NCBI RefSeq assembly: GCF_001399685.1
Contig: NZ_JTHN01000006.1
Span: 1 to 64,000, forward strand
Source of the DNA: Paenibacillus sp. A3
GTDB lineage: Bacteria; Bacillota; Bacilli; Paenibacillales; NBRC-103111
DNA: 64,000 nucleotides
Direction: 5' to 3'
This document shows positions 32,341 to 41,057 of the stretch, in pieces. The translations under genes and the position numbers were made by a program. Under the pieces are notes generated by a model. It searched no databases. It was not told where the DNA came from and saw nothing but the letters and a program-made list of their open reading frames with translations. The stretch's first letter is position 1, and each line of letters begins with the position of its first letter.

Positions 32341-32398
32341 AAAAAAGGTGAATGAAAAGGCTTGTATTCATGAATACAAAGCTTTCATTCACCTTTTT
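32341..32398. terminator. Bidirectional terminator between malic enzyme and MocR gene
   Basis: A long hairpin with A-run left and T-run right flanks: AAAAAGGTGAATGAAA pairs with TTTCATTCACCTTTTT, and the centre GTATTCATGAATAC continues the pairing with one small mismatch. It works on both strands and overlaps the stop codon of the minus-strand gene. Confidence 0.9.
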
Positions 32399-33851
32399 AG
32401 TTGGATTGGGCAAGAACGGTCCGAAGAGCTGCGGCAAATTTGGCAATGCCCGGAACGATTTCGTCTGCCTTCGGCCGTGCAAAAGTGAACCGCACATAAC
32501 CGGAATCCGAACCGTACACGCTGCCGGGAACAAAGATGACGCCATGGCGGATCGCTTCTTCAAACAGCTTGTTGTCGCTCACCTCGGGTATGATTTTACA
32601 CCACAGATGCAGGCCTCCTTGCGGAATCGAGAAGCTGACCAGGTCCGGCAGCTCTTGCCGAAGCGCGCTTATCAACAAATCCCGCTTGTAGAGCAGATGC
32701 ATCCGCAAACGGTCCAGATGAGGCTGGACATACGGAGACTTCAAGAACTGCGCGGCCACCTGCTGCGGAACGACGCTAAGCCCGAAGTCCATCTGCTGTC
32801 TGGCATCGGCCAGCCGCTCGACAACGGAATGAGGAGCGACCATCCATCCGACGCGCAGCCCGGACGCCGCGATCTTGGAGAACGAGCCGATATAGAGGAC
32901 GGATCCGATCGGATCCATCGATTTGAGCGGTCGCGGCGGCATCCCGTCATAAGCCGTCAAGCTAAAGGGATCGTCTTCGACGATAGGGAGTCCCAGCTCG
33001 CTCGCAACGTCAAGCAGCTCGATACGGCGTTCGGCATCGAGGGCAAGGCCTGTCGGGTTCTGGTAATTCGGATTGATGAACACCATCTTGATCCGGTGCT
33101 TTTTGTAAAGGGAGCGAACGTCCTCGGGCCGGATTCCTTTCGCGTCGACCGGAAGACGGAACAAGCGGAGACCGGCCGATTGAAACATGGGAAGCGAATA
33201 ACAGTAAGAAGGATCTTCGATAGCAACCGCATCTCCCGGGGCCAGCAAGCATTGGGTAATTAAATACAAGGATTGCTGGGAGCCGGATGTAATAAGAATC
33301 GACGATTCCGTCGTTTGAATTCCCCGGTATTGACTTAAATACGTGACAAGCGCTTCGCGGAGCGGCCCAAATCCTTGCGGATTGGCATATCCGAGATAGG
33401 CCGTATAGTGGTTTTCGTCCATAAGCGTATTAATTTCTTCCACCGGAGAGATGTCCGCGCCAAGCTCGCCGCTGGCAAAATCAATCAACGTGTTGTCTTG
33501 TTGAAGAGCTTCCCGGACCCGCCGCAAAAAAGGCAGATTAGGCAGGAAGCTTCCGCCTTCGACATACCGGTGCCAGTTCGGGGTATGCTTCGGAGTCACT
33601 CCCCATTTATACTTGCTTACCCGGGTTCCGCTTCCCGTACGGCTTTCCACGATCCCAAGCGCGCGCAGCTCGGCATAGGCGAGAATCACGGTGCTTCGAT
33701 TGACTCCCAACTGCTCGGCTAATTTTCGTTCGGAGGGCAGCAGACTGCCCGGCGGAAACTCGCCGTATGAAATTCGCCGTTCGATGTCATCGGCAATCTG
33801 CTGATATAGAGGCTGGGTACTGTGACGATCGGGCTGCCGCATGAGGTTCAT
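32397..33851 (-). CDS. MocR/PdxR-type regulator (GntR domain fused to aminotransferase)
   Basis: Transcription regulator with an N-terminal winged helix (QPLYQQIADDIERRISYGEF, LPSERKLAEQLGVNRSTV, residues 13-75). A fold-I PLP aminotransferase-like domain (about 110-480) follows, with NPNYQNPTG and the PLP lysine in YIGSFSKIAASGLRVGW. Such proteins sense PLP or an amino acid; PdxR controls vitamin B6 genes. No pdxST is seen next to it, so its target is unknown. ATG 33851 has AGGAG five bases upstream; a second ATG at 33842 is equally good. A GTGAT-N4-ATCAC dyad lies just upstream and may be its own operator. Confidence 0.9.
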   Translation of the reverse strand: MNLMRQPDRHSTQPLYQQIADDIERRISYGEFPPGSLLPSERKLAEQLGVNRSTVILAYAELRALGIVESRTGSGTRVSKYKWGVTPKHTPNWHRYVEGGSFLPNLPFLRRVREALQQDNTLIDFASGELGADISPVEEINTLMDENHYTAYLGYANPQGFGPLREALVTYLSQYRGIQTTESSILITSGSQQSLYLITQCLLAPGDAVAIEDPSYCYSLPMFQSAGLRLFRLPVDAKGIRPEDVRSLYKKHRIKMVFINPNYQNPTGLALDAERRIELLDVASELGLPIVEDDPFSLTAYDGMPPRPLKSMDPIGSVLYIGSFSKIAASGLRVGWMVAPHSVVERLADARQQMDFGLSVVPQQVAAQFLKSPYVQPHLDRLRMHLLYKRDLLISALRQELPDLVSFSIPQGGLHLWCKIIPEVSDNKLFEEAIRHGVIFVPGSVYGSDSGYVRFTFARPKADEIVPGIAKFAAALRTVLAQSN

Positions 33852-33862
33852 CCCCTCTCCTG

Positions 33863-33876
33863 GTGATTATTATCAC
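33863..33876. promoter_or_regulatory. Palindrome upstream of the MocR-type gene
   Basis: GTGATTATTATCAC: five-base arms around TATT, 11 bases upstream of the minus-strand start. It shares the core of the dyad in front of qoxA. Whether it is read by the MocR protein itself or by a Crp/Fnr-type factor cannot be decided here. Confidence 0.4.
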
Positions 33877-33988
33877 AGAATCATTTTCATCATAACATCG
33901 GACTTGTAAATAAAACGCCGCTCTTTTTATCAAAAACATGGCGAATCTATAGCAATCTATTGAACATGGATGGGGACTTTGTCGATGA

Positions 33989-34153
33989 ATTGGATGGTTC
34001 GGCTGTTGGGCGGACAATGCGGATTTGGATAATGAAGTCTTGGTCAGCAGGTGTCGAGATCTCAGAAGAGCTGGTATCTCGGATGCCGATTCTATTCTGT
34101 ACAAATATCCTACTGCATTCATGATGGAAAACAGTTTTTGGGTTAAAGCGTGA
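33989..34153 (+). pseudogene. Possible C-terminal remnant of an unknown gene
   Basis: This stretch lies in the 460-base gap before the injection-tube-like gene. It is open in one frame, has protein-like composition (ADNADLDNEVLVSRCRDLRR, then AGISDADSILYKYPTAF) and ends in a stop at 34151. It has no start codon with a binding site and the frame closes upstream at 33988. It may be the tail of a lost gene. The remainder of the gap shows only AT-rich sequence with probable promoter elements. Confidence 0.3.
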
Positions 34154-34312
34154 ATAACAGGCTTCTGATGTTTGCGATAATTTTCTATTCCCATATATCC
34201 AAAAGTGTGTGAGAATTTACATTAAATAGAATATGGAGATGTCCGATATATATTAAGATAAGGAATCGGTTGTAAAGGCCAGGAGTAGTTAGCCGAAAGG
34301 GAGGTATGCTGT

Positions 34313-35603
34313 ATGAGTATTTTATTGAGGGTTGAACGAGAAGCCGGCAGTCAGCCGATTGAGCTTGGCGATGGAAAAATTACTGGCTATAGCTATATCA
34401 ACACAAGCCCGGCAGATTTTTTTGCCAAAGCTTATAATGCGGAGCATTCGATTCAGATCCGGGGAGAGATTCCACTTCGACTGCTTCCCCCTGTGGAACA
34501 AGAAGGGGATACCTCCAATACGCTGTATGCCTGGGCTCTTACCGAGTATAGGCCGGACAATGATTACTATCGAACCGTTACCGTCCAAATCTTGAGACAC
34601 GAGAAGATGATTCGAGAGGTCAAATTTACACATGCATATGTTCACGTGTATCAAGAGCAAGTTAATGGCATGAAAGGTGTTTTGGATTTTGAGCTTGTCG
34701 TAAGACAGAAGCGGGATCAATTCGATAGCATTCAGTTTGGTCCGAATGATAATCAGAAGAGTGAAACAGTCTTAAGTTCAACGACATTGTTCATGTACAA
34801 TGAAGTACAAAAGTCAAAGAACGAAAAAAGGTTGCACATTGCTTCTGTCTCTGAGGTTGAGAGTTATACGAATTCTTGGGGCGAGAGTTATGCAAACCCG
34901 TTTAAAGATCGTGATCTGGACGGACCATTGGAGCCAATAGATCATAATGCTTATCGACTCTATACAAAAAAAGATAAAGAAGAGCTGGCGTTTTATTACA
35001 ATGCATATGCTAGAGCTAAAAATGCAACCGAGAGACAAGCAGCACATGACGCAGCAAACGGGTTAAGGCTAAAATACGTGGATTCTGTTATCCGAAAAGA
35101 CTTTATTAATGGTGGAGAGTCAACAGTTTATAAGACAAAGAATGGTAAGAATAGGGGATACAAAATCCGGTATAGTTGTAGAACCATATGTAAAGGGCCA
35201 GTTTGCCATATCACTGGTTGGAAGTGTTGGATTGCAAGCGAAAATACAAAGCGGAGAGTTATCTGTAAGTTTAATCAAAGGTATTAATGGTGAAGTGGGT
35301 GCTCAATTAACAGCTTCGGCAGGAATATCAATAAACAATGGTGGTAACTTAGAGCATTATGTGAAGCAAGGACAGGGGAAGGGAATGGGAAGGTTTTATT
35401 TTGTTGAAGGAGAAGTAGCTATCGATCTGGAAGATGCAGATTATGAAGCAGTTTTGGGCGCGGGTATTGGTATCCGTGGCGGATATGCGCTTGTACCGAC
35501 ATTAGGTACAGCTTATGAACATGAAATTAAATTGTATGTAAGACGATTGGGGGATTCAAGTTATCCTCTAACGTATCAAGATTGGGTAACCCATCTTAAA
35601 TAA
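34313..35603 (+). pseudogene. Hcp/injection-tube-like protein with C-terminal extension, frameshifted
   Basis: ATG 34313 follows AAAGGGAGG. The first about 145 residues (SILLRVEREAGSQPIELGDG, PADFFAKAYNAEHSIQIRGE, REVKFTHAYVHVYQEQVNG, LDFELVVRQK) look like a beta-barrel tube protein of the Hcp type, often labelled membrane-associated protease in Bacillota. A linker and a region carrying ANPFKDRDLDGP follow. Near 35145-35157 the protein-like signal moves to the next frame (GIVVEPYVKGQF... to WVTHLK, stop at 35603); the original frame ends at 35287. One extra base, perhaps in the GGGG run at 35155, explains it. The second part has no own ribosome binding site. Restored length would be about 429 residues. 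Function is inference: a secreted or contractile-system-associated protein with a beta-rich C-terminal domain. Confidence 0.6.
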
Positions 35604-35622
35604 AAAGGAGTGTATAAAAAGA

Positions 35623-35838
35623 ATGGGTGGTAAAATAGTTTTTTCAGTATTTTTATTTTTTTTGATGGCATGGGGACTTTTTACTGTTTTCAGACCTGAA
35701 TTTAACTTGAAATATAATTTAGGAAATATTTTTAAAAATGCAAAAAATACTAAATTATTACTTATAAATAGTAGACTGTCAGGAGTTGTTTCAATTTTGC
35801 TAAGTGTATATTTACTTTATCGGATATGGTCTGGTTAA
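35623..35838 (+). CDS. Small membrane protein, possible partner of the upstream gene
   Basis: 71 residues with two transmembrane segments (IVFSVFLFFLMAWGLFTVF and SGVVSILLSVYLLYRIW) separated by a basic loop (KNAKNTKLLLINSR). ATG 35623 follows AAAAGGAG by 12 bases. It lies 19 bases after the frameshifted gene and 22 before the ankyrin gene, as in an operon. No family is recognised. Position next to a candidate toxin suggests an immunity or anchoring role, but nothing in the sequence proves it. Confidence 0.65.
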   Translation: MGGKIVFSVFLFFLMAWGLFTVFRPEFNLKYNLGNIFKNAKNTKLLLINSRLSGVVSILLSVYLLYRIWSG

Positions 35839-35860
35839 GTTTATGAAGAGGGGCATGTAA

Positions 35861-36721
35861 ATGATAAAGAAGAGTATTTTATTCGGTGTTATCCTTTTGC
35901 TTTTCCTTAACCCTAATTTATCTTATTCGGAATCGCTTGAGATTCCCATTACAGTTACGATGGACTACGATCTCTTAAATTTCGAGGAGTCGCCTCCGAA
36001 AATAATTTCGGGAGTCACCCTTGTTCCAGTCCGGCCTTTGTTAGAGAAGCTTGGCTACAGCCTCGAATGGCATCGCGAGGATTTGACCGTTCGGGCGACT
36101 AAAACCGGAGCATCCATTCAAATGAAAATTAATGAACCGAAGGCGCAAGTAAACGAGAAAAGCTTAAGCTTGGAAGTCCCGCCTCAAGTACTCAATAATG
36201 TTACCTATGTTCCATTAAGATTCATCTCCGAAATTAGTGGAGCCGTTGTATATTGGACTCCTAAAAACAATAACACCTCCGAACATTCCATAGAGATTCT
36301 AATAGACAAGAACTCTAAGCTTTATAGAGCGATCATTACCAGAGATAAGCAAGCGGTCAGTAAACTCTTACTTGAAGGGGCTGACCCTAATGCCAAGGCT
36401 CACACCGGGAAAAGCATGTTAGAAACGGCAGTTATTTTTTATAAAGATGTAGAAATTGTAAAATTGCTGCTGGAAGCAGGGGGAAACCCTAATCAAACAG
36501 GAGGTTTTTCTAGCGGAGAATCTTTGCTTCATATTGCCGCGAGGGGAACAACTCCCGAATTAGTTAAACTATTGCTCGAATATGGAGCAAAGAAAGACTT
36601 TAAAGACGGAGAAGGGAACACTCCATTGCAAATCGCAAGATCGCAATATGATGATCCGTACTTACTAGAATGGGCGAGGGATGCATATAAAGAAATAATT
36701 GATATTTTGGAGGACAAATAA
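35861..36721 (+). CDS. Secreted protein with copper-amine-oxidase-N-like domain and ankyrin repeats
   Basis: A Sec signal peptide (KKSILFGVILLLFLNPNLSYSES) leads into a stalk-type domain (VTLVPVRPLLEKLGYSLEWH, VTYVPLRFISEISGAVVYW; residues 45-140), the wall-associated module common in Paenibacillus. From about residue 150 there are three to four ankyrin repeats (AVSKLLLEGADPNAKA, EIVKLLLEAGGNPNQTG, ELVKLLLEYGAKKDFKD). The combination predicts an extracellular binding protein. ATG 35861 has GAGGGG about ten bases upstream. The last codons abut the next ORF. Ankyrin proteins next to candidate toxins are sometimes immunity or chaperone proteins. Confidence 0.8.
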   Translation: MIKKSILFGVILLLFLNPNLSYSESLEIPITVTMDYDLLNFEESPPKIISGVTLVPVRPLLEKLGYSLEWHREDLTVRATKTGASIQMKINEPKAQVNEKSLSLEVPPQVLNNVTYVPLRFISEISGAVVYWTPKNNNTSEHSIEILIDKNSKLYRAIITRDKQAVSKLLLEGADPNAKAHTGKSMLETAVIFYKDVEIVKLLLEAGGNPNQTGGFSSGESLLHIAARGTTPELVKLLLEYGAKKDFKDGEGNTPLQIARSQYDDPYLLEWARDAYKEIIDILEDK

Positions 36722-36744
36722 TTTTTTTTGCAGGATGTGATCTT

Positions 36745-37032
36745 TTGCTGGTAATGTTGGAAAAGGTTAAGGAAGATGGGATAGTGACATTAAACCATCT
36801 TGTAGAGCTCGCATCGTATGATCTTTCCAAATACAACGGTAGAGACATCAATGAGAATGGGTTATTTGTAGTAGACTTGGGGCGTTGGAGAGTCAATCAG
36901 TATGACTGGAATGCCCCTGCCCAACATTTTTGGAGAAGCGTTATTCAAGCTTATTCTAACCAAAATTACACAGAGACGATAAGAGAAGATATCAAAGGCC
37001 CCTCACAAGAATTTTCAAACCATGAAATGTAG
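36745..37032 (+). CDS. Hypothetical protein, 95 aa, possibly a fragment
   Basis: The start is TTG 36745, or ATG 36754; AGGATG lies a few bases upstream. The protein has no membrane segment or signal; RDINENGLFVVDLGRWRV and WNAPAQHFWRSVIQAYSNQN stand out. No family is recognised. The neighbourhood of broken and orphan genes makes a C-terminal fragment of a larger protein plausible. Confidence 0.4.
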   Translation: MLVMLEKVKEDGIVTLNHLVELASYDLSKYNGRDINENGLFVVDLGRWRVNQYDWNAPAQHFWRSVIQAYSNQNYTETIREDIKGPSQEFSNHEM

Positions 37033-37165
37033 ACCGAATGAAGTCGGAACAAGGCTATCAAGTTCCACCCAAAATAAGTGAGCAGTTAAGGTAAGTGATT
37101 TACAATACAAGAGCGTCTTGAGACCACGCGGCGTACATCACAAAAACAAGTCTGGGGTAGTTTAC

Positions 37166-37315
37166 GTGAAGCGTATAAAAAGACTGGGAATCATCATCGC
37201 TAGCCTTATACTCATTGGAGTAGGATCAATTTTTGCAATAAATTACCACGTCCAACCTATCTCGGAAAACGTAATACCCATAACCGCCGATGGAAGGTTA
37301 ACGAACGACAAATAA
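37166..37315 (+). CDS. Short single-pass membrane or exported peptide
   Basis: The start is GTG 37166, five bases after GGGGTAG. It gives a 49-residue peptide: basic start KRIKRLG, a hydrophobic stretch of about 19 residues ending at SIFAI, and a polar tail ending TADGRLTNDK. This is the layout of a small exported peptide or single-pass membrane peptide. No partner receptor gene is adjacent. Low support: size and hydrophobic pattern only. Confidence 0.35.
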   Translation: MKRIKRLGIIIASLILIGVGSIFAINYHVQPISENVIPITADGRLTNDK

Positions 37316-37478
37316 ATACGATCGTGACAGGCCGACCTACCCGGAGCACAGCCGCGAATAAAAAATCCGTTTTACATCATAGTTGATCCGTTACTTGGTG
37401 GCCGCCGTCCCTTTTTTCTCCTACCATTAAAAAGCAAGTATTGCAAAAAGGATGTTGGGAAGGGAGAAAGATGTGTAG

Positions 37479-38690
37479 ATGGCACGAGTACGATTCAGCA
37501 TTTTTTTTAGCGTTTTTGTCGCGATGGTCGGTTTGATGATCATTGCTCCCGTAATGCCTCCGCTTATACGCGAATTGGGGTTAAGTGAAACTCATTCGGG
37601 GTTGATTATTTCTCTGGGATCCGTTGCGATGGCGGCGATGGCGCCCGTATGGGGGAGTCTGAGCGATGCCAAAGGAAGAAAGCCTGTTATCTTGATCGGC
37701 TTCTTAGGCATGTTTGTGAGCTACGTGTTGTTCACCGTTACAATGTACGCAGGACTGACGCGGCTTATCAGCGGCGGACTGTTGGTCGTATTGCTCATTG
37801 TGGCACGCGGTTTAGTCGGTTTGTTCATCCCCGCCGTTCCGTCGTCGGCGCAGGCGTATATGGCGGATGTTACGGACGAAAAGGGCCGGTCGGCGGGGAT
37901 GGCCTTGATCGGCGCAGCGAACGGAATGGGCCTCGTGCTCGGACCTGCGATTGCAGGAGCGTTTGCGCTCATTGGTCTGATCTGGCCGCTTTATATTGGC
38001 GCACTGCTGCCGATCGTCGCATTGGTCGTCGTCCTGCTGCTGATCCCGGCTCATAAACCGGTTGTTCAGGCAAAGCCTCCAAAAGTCAGCCCGTTTCAAA
38101 AAGGCGTCCGCCTTTATTTGTTCGCCGGGCTGGCAACGATGCTTAGTATTGTCACCTTGCAAGTAGTCGGCGGCTTTTATTTTCAGGACCAATTGTTCTT
38201 GACTACCAAGGAAACCGCACGGATGCTGTCTTTCGGCTTGATGCTTAGCGGTGTGGCGATGATCGTTACGCAGGGGCTGCAAATGAAAAAGCCCAAATGG
38301 CAGCCCACCCCGTTGATCCTTGTCGGATCGATGCTTCTGATGGTCAGTATGGCGCTCTTTCTGTTCGTCGTCGGCTTCGTCGGTTTTTACGCGGCCTTCT
38401 TCTTATTTGGCATCGGAGCCGGGCTGATGATGCCGGGCTTTATGGCCGGCGCTTCCCTTGCGGTGGCCCGCGAGCAGCAAGGAGGCGTGGCCGGTCTTAT
38501 AGGATCGGTGCAAGGCATATCCGCCGTGATCGCCCCGATTCTCAGCACGAGTCTTTACCAGGTGGATAAGCATCTTCCCTTTGTGGTTGTTGCCGGGGTT
38601 GTGCTGCTGATGGCGATTACGCTGCTTTCCGCGAAAAATAAACCTGTCGGAAGCCAAACGGCTTCGGAACCTATGGATTCAACAAAATAA
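37479..38690 (+). CDS. MFS transporter, drug/metabolite exporter type
   Basis: Twelve-helix major facilitator (403 aa). The family loop between helices 2 and 3 is present as WGSLSDAKGRKPVILIG. PSSAQAYMADVTDEKGRSAGMALIGAANG and LGPAIAGAFALIG are typical of helix 4-5 motifs of antiporters. A proton-driven exporter is likely; substrate unknown. ATG 37479 (MARVRFSIFFSVF) has AAGGGAG about 12 bases upstream. Stands alone and ends at a terminator. Confidence 0.87.
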   Translation: MARVRFSIFFSVFVAMVGLMIIAPVMPPLIRELGLSETHSGLIISLGSVAMAAMAPVWGSLSDAKGRKPVILIGFLGMFVSYVLFTVTMYAGLTRLISGGLLVVLLIVARGLVGLFIPAVPSSAQAYMADVTDEKGRSAGMALIGAANGMGLVLGPAIAGAFALIGLIWPLYIGALLPIVALVVVLLLIPAHKPVVQAKPPKVSPFQKGVRLYLFAGLATMLSIVTLQVVGGFYFQDQLFLTTKETARMLSFGLMLSGVAMIVTQGLQMKKPKWQPTPLILVGSMLLMVSMALFLFVVGFVGFYAAFFLFGIGAGLMMPGFMAGASLAVAREQQGGVAGLIGSVQGISAVIAPILSTSLYQVDKHLPFVVVAGVVLLMAITLLSAKNKPVGSQTASEPMDSTK

Positions 38691-38730
38691 CGGGAAAAAC
38701 CGCTTGCTCAACCATACAAAGGCATTTTTG

Positions 38731-38755
38731 GCGAAGTCTCGACTTCGCTTTTTTT
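38731..38755 (+). terminator. Rho-independent terminator of the MFS gene
   Basis: GCGAAGT and ACTTCGC form the stem around CTCG, followed by TTTTTTT. Confidence 0.85.
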
Positions 38756-38859
38756 GCGTTGGCGAGCTCGGTAGCTCAGGCATCGTATGTCAAATTGGAG
38801 GTTCTGGAGTATTTAGTTTAAGCGTCTGTCAGACGATGTAAATAAAAGGAGGAAATATC

Positions 38860-38886
38860 ATGGCTGACAACACAATAAAAGGATGA
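38860..38886 (+). CDS. Eight-codon minigene (leader peptide) upstream of the EF-Tu-like ORF
   Basis: A near-perfect binding site (AAAGGAGG, seven bases upstream) precedes ATG GCT GAC..., which encodes only MADNTIKG and stops at TGA 38884. The AAGGATG at its end then serves as the binding site of the next start, ATG 38893. This looks like a translated leader coupled to the downstream gene, or a truncated gene relic. Confidence 0.45.
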   Translation: MADNTIKG

Positions 38887-38892
38887 TGCGCT

Positions 38893-39159
38893 ATGTTCGA
38901 GCTTGAAGTTAAAGATGTATTCAAGATCACCGGCCGAGGGTACGTGATTGCAGGAGAAATTACCGAAAGCGGCGCGATTTTAAGAAATGGAGATACTTTA
39001 GTAAATAAAGAAGACAGGGAACAAAAAATTGAAGTAAACTCCATCGAAATGTTAAATTACGGATCGGCATCAAGAAAGTTGAATCATATTGGTTTTTTGA
39101 CCGATATTTCAGACGAAGCGGCAAAAGCTTTGGTAGGAAAAAGACTGTGTAAAAAATAA
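38893..39159 (+). CDS. Orphan EF-Tu domain-2-like protein
   Basis: 88 residues. FELEVKDVFKITGRGYVIAGEIT, GAILRNGDTL and the end KALVGKRL resemble the beta-barrel domain 2 of elongation factor Tu and other translational GTPases. There is no GTP-binding domain and none is encoded nearby. ATG 38893 is preceded by AAGGATG inside the minigene. Similar stand-alone proteins occur in Bacillota; their role is unknown. Seven bases separate it from the minigene stop, so translation is probably coupled. Confidence 0.7.
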   Translation: MFELEVKDVFKITGRGYVIAGEITESGAILRNGDTLVNKEDREQKIEVNSIEMLNYGSASRKLNHIGFLTDISDEAAKALVGKRLCKK

Positions 39160-39201
39160 AAGACTGCGCTGTATTCACGCGGCGGAACAAGGAGAAGGTA
39201 A

Positions 39202-39789
39202 ATGGAAATCCACCAAACGATCTTACGGAGATTGCTGCCCGATAATAAAGAGCTAATAAATGCATCCGCTGATGAAATTATGGATCACGTCGGTATAAAT
39301 AGGTACCGCCAGGAAAACATTCAGCTGAAGGATGAAGAGGTCTTCATTAAGCTTCCGGCTCTACTTCAGGACATCGTGCTGCTCATCGATTTCGATACGG
39401 AACTGATTATGAACGGCATTCTGGGATTTTTGGAAAACTCGACCGGAAAATATCTTAACGAGACAATCGAAGCGCTGGAACGCATCGGAGCGGTTCATGA
39501 TGCGAATGCTTTGAAAGACATCAAAGGGATTCTGGAAAACTACAATTTGAGCACCGGACAGCTGCATCGCGATTTGCAAGACTTGGAGCCGTATGAAATT
39601 AATCATTTCAGGCAAGTCCATTCGATTGCGGATGATGAGTTTTTCGAAGAAATCCAGTACGCCGCCGAGAAATTAACTATCAGCAGCCAAGAAGAAAATA
39701 TATTCGATCATTTACTTGCCTACATCGAGGCTAATAAAAGGAGCTTCGTCGAAGACGTGCAGGCTGTGCTCTCCGAAAATAAAGCTTGA
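39202..39789 (+). CDS. DMP19/DUF4375 family protein
   Basis: 195 residues, helical. LPALLQDIVLLIDFDTELIMNGILGFL and YLNETIEALERIGAVHDANAL match the DUF4375 pattern. DMP19 in Neisseria is a DNA-mimic protein, but many relatives are of unknown role. ATG 39202 follows AAGGAG. Forty-two bases after the EF-Tu-like gene, likely the same transcript. Its stop is just before the 19-bp-spacer promoter of the MerR gene. Confidence 0.7.
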   Translation: MEIHQTILRRLLPDNKELINASADEIMDHVGINRYRQENIQLKDEEVFIKLPALLQDIVLLIDFDTELIMNGILGFLENSTGKYLNETIEALERIGAVHDANALKDIKGILENYNLSTGQLHRDLQDLEPYEINHFRQVHSIADDEFFEEIQYAAEKLTISSQEENIFDHLLAYIEANKRSFVEDVQAVLSENKA

Positions 39790-39816
39790 AGGTGACGTGA
39801 CGTAACCGGATATAAT
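39786..39816 (+). promoter_or_regulatory. MerR-type promoter with 19-bp spacer and dyad
   Basis: -35 TTGAAG (39786-39791) and -10 TATAAT (39811-39816) are separated by 19 bases, the overlong spacing typical of MerR-activated promoters. Between them, at 39791-39807, lies the near-perfect dyad GGTGACGTGACGTAACC. The -35 overlaps the last codon of the preceding gene. The promoter would drive the MerR-methyltransferase gene at 39855. Confidence 0.7.
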
Positions 39817-39854
39817 CGCTTTAGTGTTTATTGGGGTGATGGAGGGGGGCTATT

Positions 39855-41057
39855 GTGAAAAGCGGCGACTATGCAACGACTGGACAAATTGCCAAAAAGA
39901 CAGGGATCACGCTGCGAACGCTGCGGTACTACGACCAGATCGGTCTGCTGTCTCCTTCTCAGCACAGTCAGGCGTCGGCGAGGCTGTACAGCAAGGAAGA
40001 TCTGATTCGGCTGCAGAAGATTCAGACGTTGAAGTATATCGGCTTGACCCTTCAAGAGATCAAGGAGGTGATTCGCGAAGAATCGCTGTCCGGACATGAC
40101 CTCCGAAGCTCGTTGACGGCGCAGAAAGAGACGCTCCGGCAGAAGCTCGCGCACATGGAAGTTGTGGTCAAAGCAATAAATCAAGCGTTGGAAATGATGA
40201 AGAACAAGCCTGAGGACGTGGAGTGGAGCAGTCTGATCGAGCTCATCCATGCGGTCCATTCGGAAAAAAATTGGGTAGAGCAGTACCATACCGCGACGCG
40301 TCTGCAAACGAGAATCCAGCTCTACGACAAATGCAGCGTCAATCCGATCGGCTGGCATCGCTGGCTGTTCGGGCATTTGATCGAGCAGTCCGGATGCACG
40401 GTACTTGAGGTCGGCTGCGGCGACGGCGCTTTATGGGCCCGGAACATGGACCGGATTCCTGAAGCTTGGAGGGTAACGCTCTCGGACTTTTCGCACGGGA
40501 TGCTTGAGGAAGCGCGAAGCAGCTTAGAGGAACATGAAGCGCAATTCAAGTTTGTGATGGCTGATGTGCAGGACATTCCTTTCCATGACGAACAGTTCGA
40601 TATCGTGATTGCCAACAACATGCTTTACCATGTGCCGGACATCCCCAAAGCTTTTTCCGAAATTCATCGCGTCTTAAAGCCCGGAGGACGATTGTTTGCT
40701 GCGACGATGAGCAAGCGGCATTTGCAGGAGGTCGAGCAGCTCACTGCGGCGTTTGATCCCGAGATCCGTGTGCTGGACCCCGTCATCGAGCGGTTTAATT
40801 TGGACAACGGTGAGCAGATGTTGTCCCCTTGGTTTTCCGAGGTTCGGCTGTATTCTTATGACGACCACCTGCTTGTGAGCGAAGTCGGGCCGCTCCTGGA
40901 TTACATCACCTCGACTCCGATGAATGCCCGCCAGCGGTTGACGGGAGCTGCGCTGCATCATTTTGAAAGCTTTTTAAATTCCATGATCGAACGTGAAGGG
41001 AAAATCCGCATTTCGAAGGATTCCGGATTTTTCTTAGGGAGGAAGCGATCCATATGA
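39855..41057 (+). CDS. MerR-family regulator fused to a SAM-dependent methyltransferase
   Basis: Residues 5-75 form a MerR DNA-binding domain ([49 protein letters not shown]), followed by a dimerisation helix to about 130. Residues about 180-390 form a class I methyltransferase: [14 protein letters not shown] (SAM loop), [35 protein letters not shown]. The methyltransferase takes the place of the usual ligand-binding domain, so SAM or a methyl acceptor may be sensed. GTG 39855 follows GGAGGGGGG. The stop overlaps the next start (ATGA). Probably autoregulated through the dyad in its promoter. Confidence 0.88.
   Translation: MKSGDYATTGQIAKKTGITLRTLRYYDQIGLLSPSQHSQASARLYSKEDLIRLQKIQTLKYIGLTLQEIKEVIREESLSGHDLRSSLTAQKETLRQKLAHMEVVVKAINQALEMMKNKPEDVEWSSLIELIHAVHSEKNWVEQYHTATRLQTRIQLYDKCSVNPIGWHRWLFGHLIEQSGCTVLEVGCGDGALWARNMDRIPEAWRVTLSDFSHGMLEEARSSLEEHEAQFKFVMADVQDIPFHDEQFDIVIANNMLYHVPDIPKAFSEIHRVLKPGGRLFAATMSKRHLQEVEQLTAAFDPEIRVLDPVIERFNLDNGEQMLSPWFSEVRLYSYDDHLLVSEVGPLLDYITSTPMNARQRLTGAALHHFESFLNSMIEREGKIRISKDSGFFLGRKRSI

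Noticed and set aside
32352-33263. 303-codon plus-strand frame opposite the MocR gene
   Set aside because: The minus strand has a complete GntR-aminotransferase fusion with a ribosome binding site; the plus frame has no recognisable content.
33787-34194. 135-codon minus-strand frame upstream of the MocR gene
   Set aside because: Overlaps the MocR start, has no binding site and low-quality composition.
35109-35603. Separate gene starting at ATG 35109
   Set aside because: No ribosome binding site, and it begins inside the coding part of the upstream frame; a one-base frameshift in a single longer gene explains the two frames better.
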